Source of the DNA: Parerythrobacter_A sp963761775
GTDB lineage: Bacteria > Pseudomonadota > Alphaproteobacteria > Sphingomonadales > Sphingomonadaceae
DNA: 31,293 nucleotides
Assembly: GCA_963761775.1 (NCBI GenBank)
Contig: CAVXIF010000006.1
Span: 1-31,293 of the forward strand
Direction of reading: 5' to 3'
The position numbers were made by a program, and so were the translations under genes. This document shows, one piece after another, positions 24,118 to 31,293 of the stretch. How positions within the stretch are numbered: position 1 is the first letter of the stretch; every line of letters begins with the position of its first letter. The notes under the pieces are model-generated. The model saw only the letters and a program-made list of their open reading frames with translations. It did no database searches and was not told where the DNA came from.

Positions 24118-24203
24118 AAAAGCCGATTTGCCGGTTTGGTTGTGCATCGCAGCATAAACGGCTAGGCGGCGCACGACCGTCACGCACTCCACGAAAGCTT
24201 CCC

Positions 24204-25751
24204 ATGACCCAAGCCGCGTCCCCCACCGTCGCGACCCCCGTCGCGGGCCGCAGTTACGCGTCCCGGTATTTCAACGAATGGTTCGGCAATATCCGCGCCG
24301 ACATCCTTGCGGGCATCGTCGTCGCGCTCGCGTTGATCCCGGAAGCCATCGGCTTTGCCCTGATCGCGGGCGTCGATCCCAGCGTTGGCCTCTACGCCAG
24401 CGTGGCGATCGCGATGGTGATTGCATTGGTGGGCGGGCGGCCCGGTATGATCTCCGCCGCGACCGCCGCCGTGGCCGTGGTGGTGGTGCCGCTGGTGCGC
24501 GAATACGGGGTGGAATACCTGTTCGCCGCCACTATCCTGATGGGGCTGATCCAAGGTGTCGCGGCCATCCTGCGGCTGGATCTGCTGATGCAGTTCGTCA
24601 GCCGCAGCGTCATCACCGGCTTCGTCAACGCGCTGGCGATCCTGATCTTTATCGCGCAAATCCCGCAGCTCGACCCGCGCACCGACGGCGTGACCTGGGT
24701 GACCTATGCGATGGTCGCGGCGGGTCTTGCCATGATCTACGGCGTGCCGCGCCTGACCAAGGTGGTGCCAAGCCCGCTGGTCGCCATCGTCGTGCTGACC
24801 GCGGTGGCGGTGTTCTGGGGTGCGCCGGTAATCTCCGTGGGGCAGATGGGGGAGCTGCCCACCGGCCTGCCTTCGCTGACCTGGCCCGACGTGCCGCTGA
24901 CGCTGGAAACGTTGCGCATCATTGCGCCCTATTCCATCACGATGGCGGCGGTGGGTCTGCTGGAAAGCCTGCTGACCGCGCAGATCGTGGACGACATGAC
25001 TCATACGGACAGCAACAAGCGGCAGGAAGTGGCGGGGCAGGGCTTCGCCAACTTCGTTGCCGCATGTTTCGGCGGCATGGGCGGCTGCGCGATGATCGGG
25101 CAATCGGTTATCAATGTCGCCAGCGGCGGACGCGGGCGTCTGTCGACCTTCGTGGCGGGCGCGTTCCTGCTGTTCCTGCTCACCGTGCTCGGCAGCTATG
25201 TCGGCGCGGTGCCGATGCCTGCGCTGGTGGCGGTGATGATCATGGTGTCGATCGGCACGTTCAGCTGGAATTCCATTCCCAACCTGCGCGTCCACCCGCC
25301 TGCCAGCAGCGCAGTAATGCTGGCAACGGTGGCGGTCACGGTGTGGACGCACGACCTGGCGCTAGGCGTGCTGACCGGTGTGCTGCTGTCCGGCATCTTC
25401 TTTGCGGGCAAGGTGCGCAACATGTTCACCGTGGAACGGGTGCGGCGCCCGCACAGCAGCGTGTACCACATCAGCGGGCAGGTGTTCTTCGCCAGCGTGG
25501 ACAAGTTCCAGCAGATGATCGGCCCCGAAAGCGGCCATGCCGACGCGTCCGACACGGTGGTAATCGACGTCAGCAAGGCGCATTTCTGGGACATCTCCGC
25601 TATCGGCGCGCTGGAAAAGGCCGTAGACCGGATGCGCCGTAACGGCCGCCATACGCGCATCGTGGGCCTCAACACCGCCAGCGCCGACCTGTTCGACCGC
25701 CACGCGCTGGAAGACCGCACCGGTCTGGAACAAGGGCTGGCACCGCATTGA
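24204..25751 (+). CDS. SulP family inorganic anion transporter with STAS domain
   Basis: A 515-residue SLC26/SulP protein. Residues about 15-410 contain the multi-helix transport domain (IRADILAGIVVALALIPEAIGFALIAG, SAATAAVAVVVVPLV, and GMGGCAMIGQSVINVASGGRGRLST). A C-terminal STAS domain occupies about 425-510 (VVIDVSKAHFWDISAIGALE). Bacterial members import sulfate, bicarbonate, fumarate or other anions; the sequence alone does not choose, and no sulfate-assimilation or carbonic-anhydrase gene is adjacent. ATG 24204 was preferred over an upstream in-frame start at 24069 that would cross the repeats of the divergent promoter region. Confidence 0.93.
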   Translation: MTQAASPTVATPVAGRSYASRYFNEWFGNIRADILAGIVVALALIPEAIGFALIAGVDPSVGLYASVAIAMVIALVGGRPGMISAATAAVAVVVVPLVREYGVEYLFAATILMGLIQGVAAILRLDLLMQFVSRSVITGFVNALAILIFIAQIPQLDPRTDGVTWVTYAMVAAGLAMIYGVPRLTKVVPSPLVAIVVLTAVAVFWGAPVISVGQMGELPTGLPSLTWPDVPLTLETLRIIAPYSITMAAVGLLESLLTAQIVDDMTHTDSNKRQEVAGQGFANFVAACFGGMGGCAMIGQSVINVASGGRGRLSTFVAGAFLLFLLTVLGSYVGAVPMPALVAVMIMVSIGTFSWNSIPNLRVHPPASSAVMLATVAVTVWTHDLALGVLTGVLLSGIFFAGKVRNMFTVERVRRPHSSVYHISGQVFFASVDKFQQMIGPESGHADASDTVVIDVSKAHFWDISAIGALEKAVDRMRRNGRHTRIVGLNTASADLFDRHALEDRTGLEQGLAPH

Positions 25752-25771
25752 ACCTGAGTGCCACCAGCGTT

Positions 25772-25782
25772 AGTGTAACACT
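25772..25782. promoter_or_regulatory. 11-bp palindrome abutting the apaG start
   Basis: AGTGT-A-ACACT ends at the base before the apaG ATG, where a Shine-Dalgarno is expected but absent. It may be an operator or a chance dyad. Confidence 0.25.
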
Positions 25783-26181
25783 ATGAAAGAACTTTTCGCT
25801 CATGCCGCCACTACCGCCGGGATTACCGTGCGGGTTGCCGTCAACTTCCTGCCCGAACAATCACAGCCCGCGGCGGGCAAGTGGTTCTGGATGTATCATA
25901 TCCGGATCGAGAATGCGGGCGATGCGCCGATGACGCTGCGCACACGCCACTGGCGCATTACCGACGGGCGCGGGATGGTGAACCATGTCGACGGCGAAGG
26001 GGTGGTCGGCGAAAAGCCGATGCTCGCGCCGGGCGACAGCCACGATTACGTCTCCGGTTGCCCGCTGACGACACCGCACGGCTCGATGGAAGGGTTCTAC
26101 ACGTTTGCGGATGCAGAGGGCGAACCGGTGGAAATCCGCATCCCCTATTTCCCCCTGGCCGCCCCAGCGACGGCCCGATAG
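25783..26181 (+). CDS. apaG: ApaG domain protein
   Basis: A 132-residue single-domain ApaG with the fibronectin-like beta fold: VRVAVNFLPEQS, FWMYHIRIENAGDAPMTLRTRHWRITDG, VVGEKPMLAPGDSHDYVSGCPLTTPHGSMEGFY. The family is linked to divalent-cation tolerance and nucleotide (Ap4A) metabolism in enterobacteria, but a biochemical role is not settled. It lies 31 nt after the SulP gene with no recognisable Shine-Dalgarno. The start is set by the family N-terminus. Confidence 0.94.
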   Translation: MKELFAHAATTAGITVRVAVNFLPEQSQPAAGKWFWMYHIRIENAGDAPMTLRTRHWRITDGRGMVNHVDGEGVVGEKPMLAPGDSHDYVSGCPLTTPHGSMEGFYTFADAEGEPVEIRIPYFPLAAPATAR

Positions 26182-26200
26182 CACACAGGTCGGGGCCGAT

Positions 26201-27001
26201 ATGAAGCGCACCCACCTGCCCCTGAACGCTTTGCGCGTGTATGACGCTGCCGCGCGGCATCTAAGTTTTACGCGCGCGGCGGACGAGCTGGCGGTGACGC
26301 CGGCGGCGGTGGGGCAACAGATCAGGGCGCTGGAGGATCATCTTGGCACCGTGCTGTTTCGCCGAACGAGCCGCGGGCTGGAGATGACGGCGGAGGGCGC
26401 GGCGGGGCTGGACCCGTTGCGTGAAGGCTTCCTGAAATTCGAGGAGTCCGTGCAGGCGATGCAGGCCGGGCAGGCGAGCGACCGCTTCACCATCGCCGCC
26501 CCGCGCGAGTTCTACGCGCAGTGGCTCGCCCCGCGTCTTGCCACCTATCGCACCGCGCATCCGGGCACGCGTTTCCAGCTGGTCGAGAACGAACACGCCG
26601 ACTTCGCCGAAGCGAACCTCGATCTGGCGATCCGGCTGGCGGATGGACCCGGTGATTTGCACGGCGTGCAGCTCGCGCCGGCGCGTCGGGTAACTGTGGC
26701 GTCCGCGGCCGTTGAGGATGCTTCCAATGGCGAGTGGATCGACTGGCCCGGTGCCCCGCTGCCCGAGGCGGCGAAACCGACCGTTCAGGTGGCAAACGCA
26801 GGTCAGGCGCTCAGCAGCGCGGAAGCGGGTCTGGGGCAAACGATCCTGCCGCTGCTGCTGGCAAAGGCGTCGATAGCGGCGGGCCGGCTGGCGGTACTGG
26901 ACGGCCCGCAGGAGGGACGCCGCGCCTATTGGCTCGTCGCTCCCGCGCCGCAATGGCGCCAGAAAAAGGTCAAGGCACTGGCCGCTTTCCTGACGGGTTG
27001 A
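26201..27001 (+). CDS. LysR family regulator, GcvA-like
   Basis: A 266-residue LysR protein beginning LPLNALRVYDAAARHLSFTRAADELAVTPAAVGQQIRALEDHLG, the helix-turn-helix arrangement of the GcvA/AmpR branch. Its effector domain is short compared with the usual 290-300 residues. The frame is open 96 nt upstream, but ATG 26201 places the domain at its usual N-terminal position. It starts 19 nt after apaG and could be co-transcribed. No divergent target gene is present, so its regulon is not evident. Confidence 0.88.
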   Translation: MKRTHLPLNALRVYDAAARHLSFTRAADELAVTPAAVGQQIRALEDHLGTVLFRRTSRGLEMTAEGAAGLDPLREGFLKFEESVQAMQAGQASDRFTIAAPREFYAQWLAPRLATYRTAHPGTRFQLVENEHADFAEANLDLAIRLADGPGDLHGVQLAPARRVTVASAAVEDASNGEWIDWPGAPLPEAAKPTVQVANAGQALSSAEAGLGQTILPLLLAKASIAAGRLAVLDGPQEGRRAYWLVAPAPQWRQKKVKALAAFLTG

Positions 27002-27046
27002 TCCGGTATGGTTTGGCCGCGTTTACCAGTTCCGGCGGCGAAAGTA

Positions 27047-27061
27047 TTAACACAAAGTTCC
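27047..27061 (+). promoter_or_regulatory. TTAA-N7-TTCC, degenerate CtrA-like site upstream of tadG
   Basis: The alphaproteobacterial CtrA consensus is TTAA-N7-TTAA. Here the first half is perfect and the second is half-matched, 38-52 bp upstream of the tadG ATG, overlapping a TATTAA that could be a -10. Pilus genes are CtrA targets in Caulobacter, which makes this plausible but weak. Confidence 0.25.
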
Positions 27062-27098
27062 CAAACCGGTGGTTACCCGAAACCTCCGGAGAATACCG

Positions 27099-28880
27099 AT
27101 GGTGCGCAAGAACAGCTGCCCGGCGAACAGCAGATTACCGGTTCGCAAGACTGCTGCGCGCGCAACGCGGTTCGTCGCGCAGTTGAGAGCGAATGTCTCC
27201 GGCAACGTGATGCCGATGATGGCGGTGGCGCTGATCCCGGCAATGGGGCTGATCGGCAGCGGCATCGATTTCGGTCGCAATTACCTCGCCGCATCGAAGC
27301 TGCAAGGGGCCGTCGATGCCGCCGCGCTGGCCGCCGTGCGCGCCAAGCAGATCGACGGGGCGTCCAACTCCAGCGCGATCGACGCGGCGGAGACCTATCT
27401 CGCTGCGAACTTTCCGAACGGTTATATGGGTGCGGTGCTTCAGGCCCCCGTGATCACGATCACCGATATCGACGACGTGATTACCGCATCGGTCGATTAC
27501 AATGGCACCGTGCCGACCACACTGTTGGGCGTGGTGGGGGTGGGGACGCTGGACTTGGCGGTCACCGCGACGGCTCGCGCTTCGGAAGATCTGCCGACCG
27601 CGGTGGAGGCGCTTCTGGTGCTGGACAATACCGGCTCCATGGAAGGAAGCCGAATGTCGCAGCTGAAATCCGCATCGAAGAACTTCGTCGATATCATCTA
27701 TGGCAACAAGAACACGCGCAAGAACTTCGCAGTCGGCATTCTGCCCTACAACACGATGGTCAATACCGGCCATCTCGTGTCCAGCCATAACAGCAGCTAT
27801 GTCAATGACCGCCCCGGCTTCACCGATATATCGCCTTCCAGTGCGCTCGGATGGAAAGGGTGTCTGACGGCGAACGAAACGGTCCAGAACATTTCGTCGG
27901 ACCGTTTCACGATGGACAGCGGCGCCTTCGATATTGGCAAGGACATGCCGGGCGAGGCCGGAATGCCTGCATTCGAGCCGTTCATCTATCCACCGATCAA
28001 GGTGGAATCGTTTCAGGATGTGGACAACTTCTACAAGGTCGATCCGTCCGACCATGACGATTTCTACGACATTCCCGCCATTCGCAAGGCGCTGGTCAAT
28101 CTGCATGGCGACAATATCTGCGTTGATCGTGGCAGCCGGGTAAACCGCGATTGCAGCCAGTCGAACACGGTCATCAGTTTCGACCGGTTGCCGAACAAGA
28201 GCAAGTACAAGAACGCGCGGTTCTACAGCCACAAATCCGGCAAGAGCACGAATGCCAGCCCTAACAACCAGTGGGGGCCTTCGCCGAACTATCAGTGCCC
28301 GGCACAGGCGCTGCCGATTTCCTATGATTCCACCAAGTCCGGCCTGAAATCCTATATCGACGACGAGAACGCGGCGCTGCGTCCCGGCACCGGGACGTTC
28401 CACAACCCCGCAATGGCCTGGGCCTACCGGATGATGGCGCGCGACGATGTCTTCCCGCGCAACCGCCCGACCAGCGTGCCGACGCGCAAGGTCGTCATCT
28501 TCATGACGGACGGCAATTTCGACAGCCGCGATGACGGGCGCAAGGACAGCGGCAAGACAATACGCGATACCGCCTACACCGCCTACGGCACCTATGAAGA
28601 TCGCAAGATCATCACCACGACGGATCGGGATGATACCATCGAGCACCTCTCGCGTCGCTTTGCGAAGACATGCGAGGCGATGAAGGCCGATGGCATCGAG
28701 ATATACACGATTGCCTTTGCGCTGAATACGGACTCCAGCGGCAACAAGACCCGCGTCATGTTCCAGGATTGTTCGACGAACAAGAACACGCATTTCTTCA
28801 ATGCGGCGAACGGGAACCAGCTCAGCGATGCCTTTACCACCATCGCGGCAGAGCTCATCGATCTCAGGCTGACGAACTGA
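27099..28880 (+). CDS. TadG-like pilus-associated protein with von Willebrand factor A domain
   Basis: The 593-residue protein has a basic N-terminus, one membrane segment (about 34-58, GNVMPMMAVALIPAMGLIGSGIDFGR) followed by the Tad_N pattern AASKLQGAVDAAALAAV, and a VWA domain beginning at ALLVLDNTGSMEGSRM (MIDAS-like Asp176 and Ser180). The domain is interrupted by a long insertion (about 230-410) before KVVIFMTDGNFDSR. TadG-like proteins are exported and associated with Flp/Tad pili or adhesion. ATG 27099 has GGAG at 7-nt spacing and is better than GTG 27069. Its stop shares one base with the next gene (TGATG). Confidence 0.9.
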   Translation: MVRKNSCPANSRLPVRKTAARATRFVAQLRANVSGNVMPMMAVALIPAMGLIGSGIDFGRNYLAASKLQGAVDAAALAAVRAKQIDGASNSSAIDAAETYLAANFPNGYMGAVLQAPVITITDIDDVITASVDYNGTVPTTLLGVVGVGTLDLAVTATARASEDLPTAVEALLVLDNTGSMEGSRMSQLKSASKNFVDIIYGNKNTRKNFAVGILPYNTMVNTGHLVSSHNSSYVNDRPGFTDISPSSALGWKGCLTANETVQNISSDRFTMDSGAFDIGKDMPGEAGMPAFEPFIYPPIKVESFQDVDNFYKVDPSDHDDFYDIPAIRKALVNLHGDNICVDRGSRVNRDCSQSNTVISFDRLPNKSKYKNARFYSHKSGKSTNASPNNQWGPSPNYQCPAQALPISYDSTKSGLKSYIDDENAALRPGTGTFHNPAMAWAYRMMARDDVFPRNRPTSVPTRKVVIFMTDGNFDSRDDGRKDSGKTIRDTAYTAYGTYEDRKIITTTDRDDTIEHLSRRFAKTCEAMKADGIEIYTIAFALNTDSSGNKTRVMFQDCSTNKNTHFFNAANGNQLSDAFTTIAAELIDLRLTN

Positions 28881-29470
28881 TGGCGCGGGCGGCATCGCTT
28901 CGAACGGACGAGCGGGGCGTGGCCGCGATCGAGTTCGCTGTCGTTGCGCCGGTGATGATCGTCATGCTGTTCGGCATCATGGAGCTGGGCTATCTCGCTT
29001 ATGCCAAATCCTCGCTCGAAAGCGGCGTGCTGGAGGCGGCGCGTGCCTCGCGCGTTACCGACTGCCCGGAAGACAACCCGGCCCTGATCGAGGAGGCGCT
29101 GCTGACCCGGATGTCCGAAGTGCGCAGTTCCGATGGCGAGCCGCCGGTGCTGACGGTATCGTCCTATGGCGGCAATTTCTCCAATGTCGGCAGCCCGGAA
29201 CCGTTCAACGATATCGACGGCAACGGCGTGTTCGACGCTGGCGAGCCCTATACCGACATCAACGGCAATGCCCAGTGGGATGCGGATATGGGGTCCGGCA
29301 ATTACGGGGCGCTGGGCGAAGTGGTGCAGTTCTCCGCCAGCTACAATGTCGCCTCCTTCTTTCCGATGCTGTCCTTCCTGAGACCCGGCGGCGAGGACGA
29401 CTACGCCATCGAAGCCACCACGGTCATTCGCAACGAACCGGTCTGGGACGCACCATGCCTGAACAGCTGA
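28880..29470 (+). CDS. TadE-like pseudopilin with EF-hand-like loops
   Basis: The 196-residue protein has a short basic leader LRTDERGVAAIEFAVVAPVM that resembles the type IV pilin-like processing region of TadE/TadF (glutamate 18 in AIEF), followed by a hydrophobic helix to about residue 43. A soluble C-terminal part contains DIDGNGVFDAGE (111-122) and DINGNAQWDADM (126-137), two loops of the calcium-binding DxDxDG/dockerin type. It is translated directly from the TadG stop and overlaps the next TadE-like gene by 16 nt, so the three form one operon. The role is probably minor pilin or pilus assembly. Confidence 0.85.
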   Translation: MARAASLRTDERGVAAIEFAVVAPVMIVMLFGIMELGYLAYAKSSLESGVLEAARASRVTDCPEDNPALIEEALLTRMSEVRSSDGEPPVLTVSSYGGNFSNVGSPEPFNDIDGNGVFDAGEPYTDINGNAQWDADMGSGNYGALGEVVQFSASYNVASFFPMLSFLRPGGEDDYAIEATTVIRNEPVWDAPCLNS

Positions 29471-30105
29471 TCCGCCGCCGCCAGAGCCTCGGGACGGACG
29501 AAAGCGGCCTTGCCCTGATAGAGTTCGCCTTCATGGCGCCGATCTTCCTGTTCTTCGGGCTTGCCGGCCTCGAATTCACGCAAGTCATGCTGGCACACCA
29601 GAAGACCGAACGCGTCGCGGCGACCGTGGCGGACCAGGTGGCCAGCAACATCGTACCGCCCAACGAACGCCAGATCGGCGACCTGTTCCAGGGGGCCGAG
29701 CTGATCGCGCGGCCCTATGACCTGGCCAATGGCGGATCGGTCATCATCACCGCCGTGATCGGCATCATCGACAACGATACCGGCGAGTTGCAGAACAAGG
29801 TCGCGTGGCAGCGGTGCCAGACGCCCGACGGCAACCCCAGCGCGATCGGCACGCAATGGACCGGGTCGACCGATATTGCGGACGGGCCGGACGTGGACTT
29901 GCCGCAGGACATCGAACTGGCCCAGAACCACATGGTCATCGTGTCCGAGGTGTTTCTGCAATACGACCCGATGATCAATCTCGACTACTTGCCGACACTC
30001 GCCGCGAACGGGGGGCTGTTCACCGAGACGTCAGTATTCCGGACGCGCGGATCGCCGATCATGAACGTCACGCCCTTTCCCGGCGTGCCCGAACACACCT
30101 GCTAG
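29455..30105 (+). CDS. TadE-like pseudopilin, second copy
   Basis: A 216-residue protein with the same N-terminal logic as its neighbour: GTDESGLALIEFAFMAPIFLFFGLAGLEF (about 13-41), a basic leader, a conserved Glu in LIEF and a hydrophobic stalk. An extracytoplasmic domain follows with two Cys (about 122 in WQRCQT and 216 at the C-terminus) that could pair. The ATG at 29455 lies inside the preceding gene (16-nt overlap, different frame). It is the last cistron of the tadG-tadE-tadE operon. Its TAG overlaps the convergent HTH-like gene stop as CTAG. Confidence 0.85.
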   Translation: MPEQLIRRRQSLGTDESGLALIEFAFMAPIFLFFGLAGLEFTQVMLAHQKTERVAATVADQVASNIVPPNERQIGDLFQGAELIARPYDLANGGSVIITAVIGIIDNDTGELQNKVAWQRCQTPDGNPSAIGTQWTGSTDIADGPDVDLPQDIELAQNHMVIVSEVFLQYDPMINLDYLPTLAANGGLFTETSVFRTRGSPIMNVTPFPGVPEHTC

Positions 30106-31271
30106 GGAGCGCCGGCCGTCATTCCCTCTTCGGCCGGCGTAACCTTTTCCGACCCAACCTCCCCGGCTGGCGTATCCAGCGCCCGCCCCTCGCGTTCCCG
30201 ATACATCGCCACCGTCGCTTCCATCGCGTCGTCGACCAGATGCGCGTGCCAGTCCGAGATGCGCTCGAACGCGGTGTGGCCCAGCGCCGCGACCTCCTCC
30301 GCGCTCGCACCCGCCTTTTCCGCCTCCCACTGCGCCGCCGTCATGCGGCGCAGCTCCGGAAACGCCTCCAGCTCGCGCGCCTCCTGCGCCAGCCGCTGCT
30401 TGCGCTTGGCCTCGAACATCTTTTCCAGCTGCGCCATCGCATCTTCCGGCGTGGGTCCGTTGTCGCGATAATCCTGCATCACCTCCTCCCGGATGCGTTC
30501 GTAAACCGCGTCGCCGGGCTGCAACTGCTGCGCGCCGTAGCGTTGCGGCAGGCGGTATCGAAGCAGGAAGCGCAGCAGCATGTTGTCGGGCTTGTCCCAC
30601 TCGCCCAGCAGCTTGCCGCCCGACACGATGGGTGTCGGCGTGCCCTGGATCGCCCGTTCGAGCGCACAGTCCTCCAGCCGCTGCACCCCGCGATCCAGCG
30701 CCGCCTCCCATGCCTCCCGGAACCCTTCCGCTCCGGGCCGCGCGCGCAGCTTGTACAGCGCCTCCATCGACTTACCGATGGAACGGGCCGCTTGCTGGAC
30801 GATGCCGGTGGCGGCGAGGGTGGCGATGAACTTGCGCTGCCGCTCCGGCGTGATGGAATTACCGCGCGGGCGAGCGTGCAGATAGGGTTCGAACGCCAGC
30901 AGGGGATCGTCCTCGTCCGGCTCCTCCCCGACATAGGCGACGGCGGAGGTGCCCTGACGGGGAATGGCGCGCGTGCACCGGCCCGGCGGTTCGGGGTTGC
31001 CGTATTCCGCGTCGTAATCGACTTCCTCATGATCGGGCAGCTCGTCGGGATTGGCGGCAATGTGCGCGAGATAGGCTGCGCTCAACTGGCCGTTCTCGTC
31101 GAAGTTCGGATTGCGCGGGGCGGCGCGCTCTTCGGCCGCTTCGAGATCGGCGAGCACCTGCTTGCCGGATAGCGTTTGGTAAGCGGGCGGCGGCGATTTG
31201 GGAATGGGCGAGTCGGACGCGGCCTTGCTGGTGTGGGGGGAGGGGGCGGCATGATCGTTTGGATGTGTCAT
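30102..31271 (-). CDS. Unrecognised protein with a helix-turn-helix-like segment
   Basis: The 389-residue product has a low-complexity Pro/Ser/Ala-rich N-terminus (1-35) and a stretch rich in Asp/Glu/Pro (60-125). A helical segment follows at about 145-200, containing PERQRKFIATLAATGIVQQAARSIGKS and a following helix, the pattern of an HTH such as those in phage terminase small subunits. The C-terminal third is charged and helical (KMFEAKRKQRLAQEARELEA). No other phage gene is nearby, so terminase identity is not supported. It resembles hypothetical proteins I associate with sphingomonads, but I cannot name the family. The start ATG has no clear SD; the window ends 22 nt upstream. Confidence 0.6.
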   Translation of the reverse strand: MTHPNDHAAPSPHTSKAASDSPIPKSPPPAYQTLSGKQVLADLEAAEERAAPRNPNFDENGQLSAAYLAHIAANPDELPDHEEVDYDAEYGNPEPPGRCTRAIPRQGTSAVAYVGEEPDEDDPLLAFEPYLHARPRGNSITPERQRKFIATLAATGIVQQAARSIGKSMEALYKLRARPGAEGFREAWEAALDRGVQRLEDCALERAIQGTPTPIVSGGKLLGEWDKPDNMLLRFLLRYRLPQRYGAQQLQPGDAVYERIREEVMQDYRDNGPTPEDAMAQLEKMFEAKRKQRLAQEARELEAFPELRRMTAAQWEAEKAGASAEEVAALGHTAFERISDWHAHLVDDAMEATVAMYREREGRALDTPAGEVGSEKVTPAEEGMTAGAP

Positions 31272-31293
31272 GCCGGAGCAGATTGCAGAAAGG

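Noticed and set aside
27135..28895. A 586-codon antisense frame opposite tadG, and a similar 505-codon frame opposite the TonB receptor (22456-23973)
   Set aside because: Both are low-complexity Arg/Gly/Ala/His-rich translations with no domain, exactly shadowing well-supported genes.
30102..31271. Phage terminase small subunit and hence a prophage
   Set aside because: Only a short HTH-like pattern is similar; no other phage structural, packaging or lysis gene is seen.

Overview
This GC-rich window looks like the chromosome of an alphaproteobacterium of the order Sphingomonadales, probably close to Erythrobacteraceae. The placement is inferred from gene content: a UbiK homologue, MetZ beside an HCCA-type isomerase, a large TonB-dependent receptor, TadE/TadG genes, and a type III PKS - methyltransferase - flavoprotein cassette. 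No rRNA or marker comparison was possible. Most of the window is ordinary, tightly packed housekeeping and accessory sequence. I see no phage, integrase, IS transposase or CRISPR array.

Layout. A tRNA-Gln gene (2-76, minus) and a YghU-type glutathione transferase (minus) open the window. A plus-strand run follows (1130-7096): topoisomerase IB, glutamine-dependent NAD synthetase, then a three-gene cassette of type III polyketide synthase, SAM methyltransferase and FAD-dependent oxidoreductase. The cassette resembles the srsABC logic for methylated alkylresorcinol or alkylquinone phenolic lipids. Next is a divergon of pirin and azoreductase (minus) against a LysR regulator (plus), then a minus-strand operon ilvE-trhO-GST whose reading frames overlap by 1 and 4 nt. 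Upstream of ilvE is a 387-bp gap. It holds a 19-codon ORF whose Shine-Dalgarno sequence is complementary to the 16S rRNA 3' terminus over 14 nt, followed by two strong hairpins. This is the best candidate here for an undescribed regulatory element or small RNA.

The middle carries two paralogous minus-strand exported proteins, then a plus-strand series: tlyA, tspO, ubiK, recO, leuB and a GT2-GtrA glycosyltransferase. A PMT-type glycosyltransferase runs toward this last gene, with a 163-bp inverted-repeat element between them. metZ and an HCCA isomerase/DsbA-like gene follow, then a TonB-dependent receptor (minus), a SulP transporter, apaG and a GcvA-like LysR regulator.

The right end has three TadG/TadE-like genes (a VWA-domain TadG and two TadE-like pseudopilins, one with EF-hand-like loops), probably cell-surface components of a Flp/Tad pilus encoded elsewhere. 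It closes with an unrecognised helix-turn-helix-like gene on the minus strand.

A recurring architectural feature is that three convergent gene pairs overlap by exactly 4 nt through their stop codons, and a fourth pair is 3 nt apart. This leaves no room for a terminator between them.
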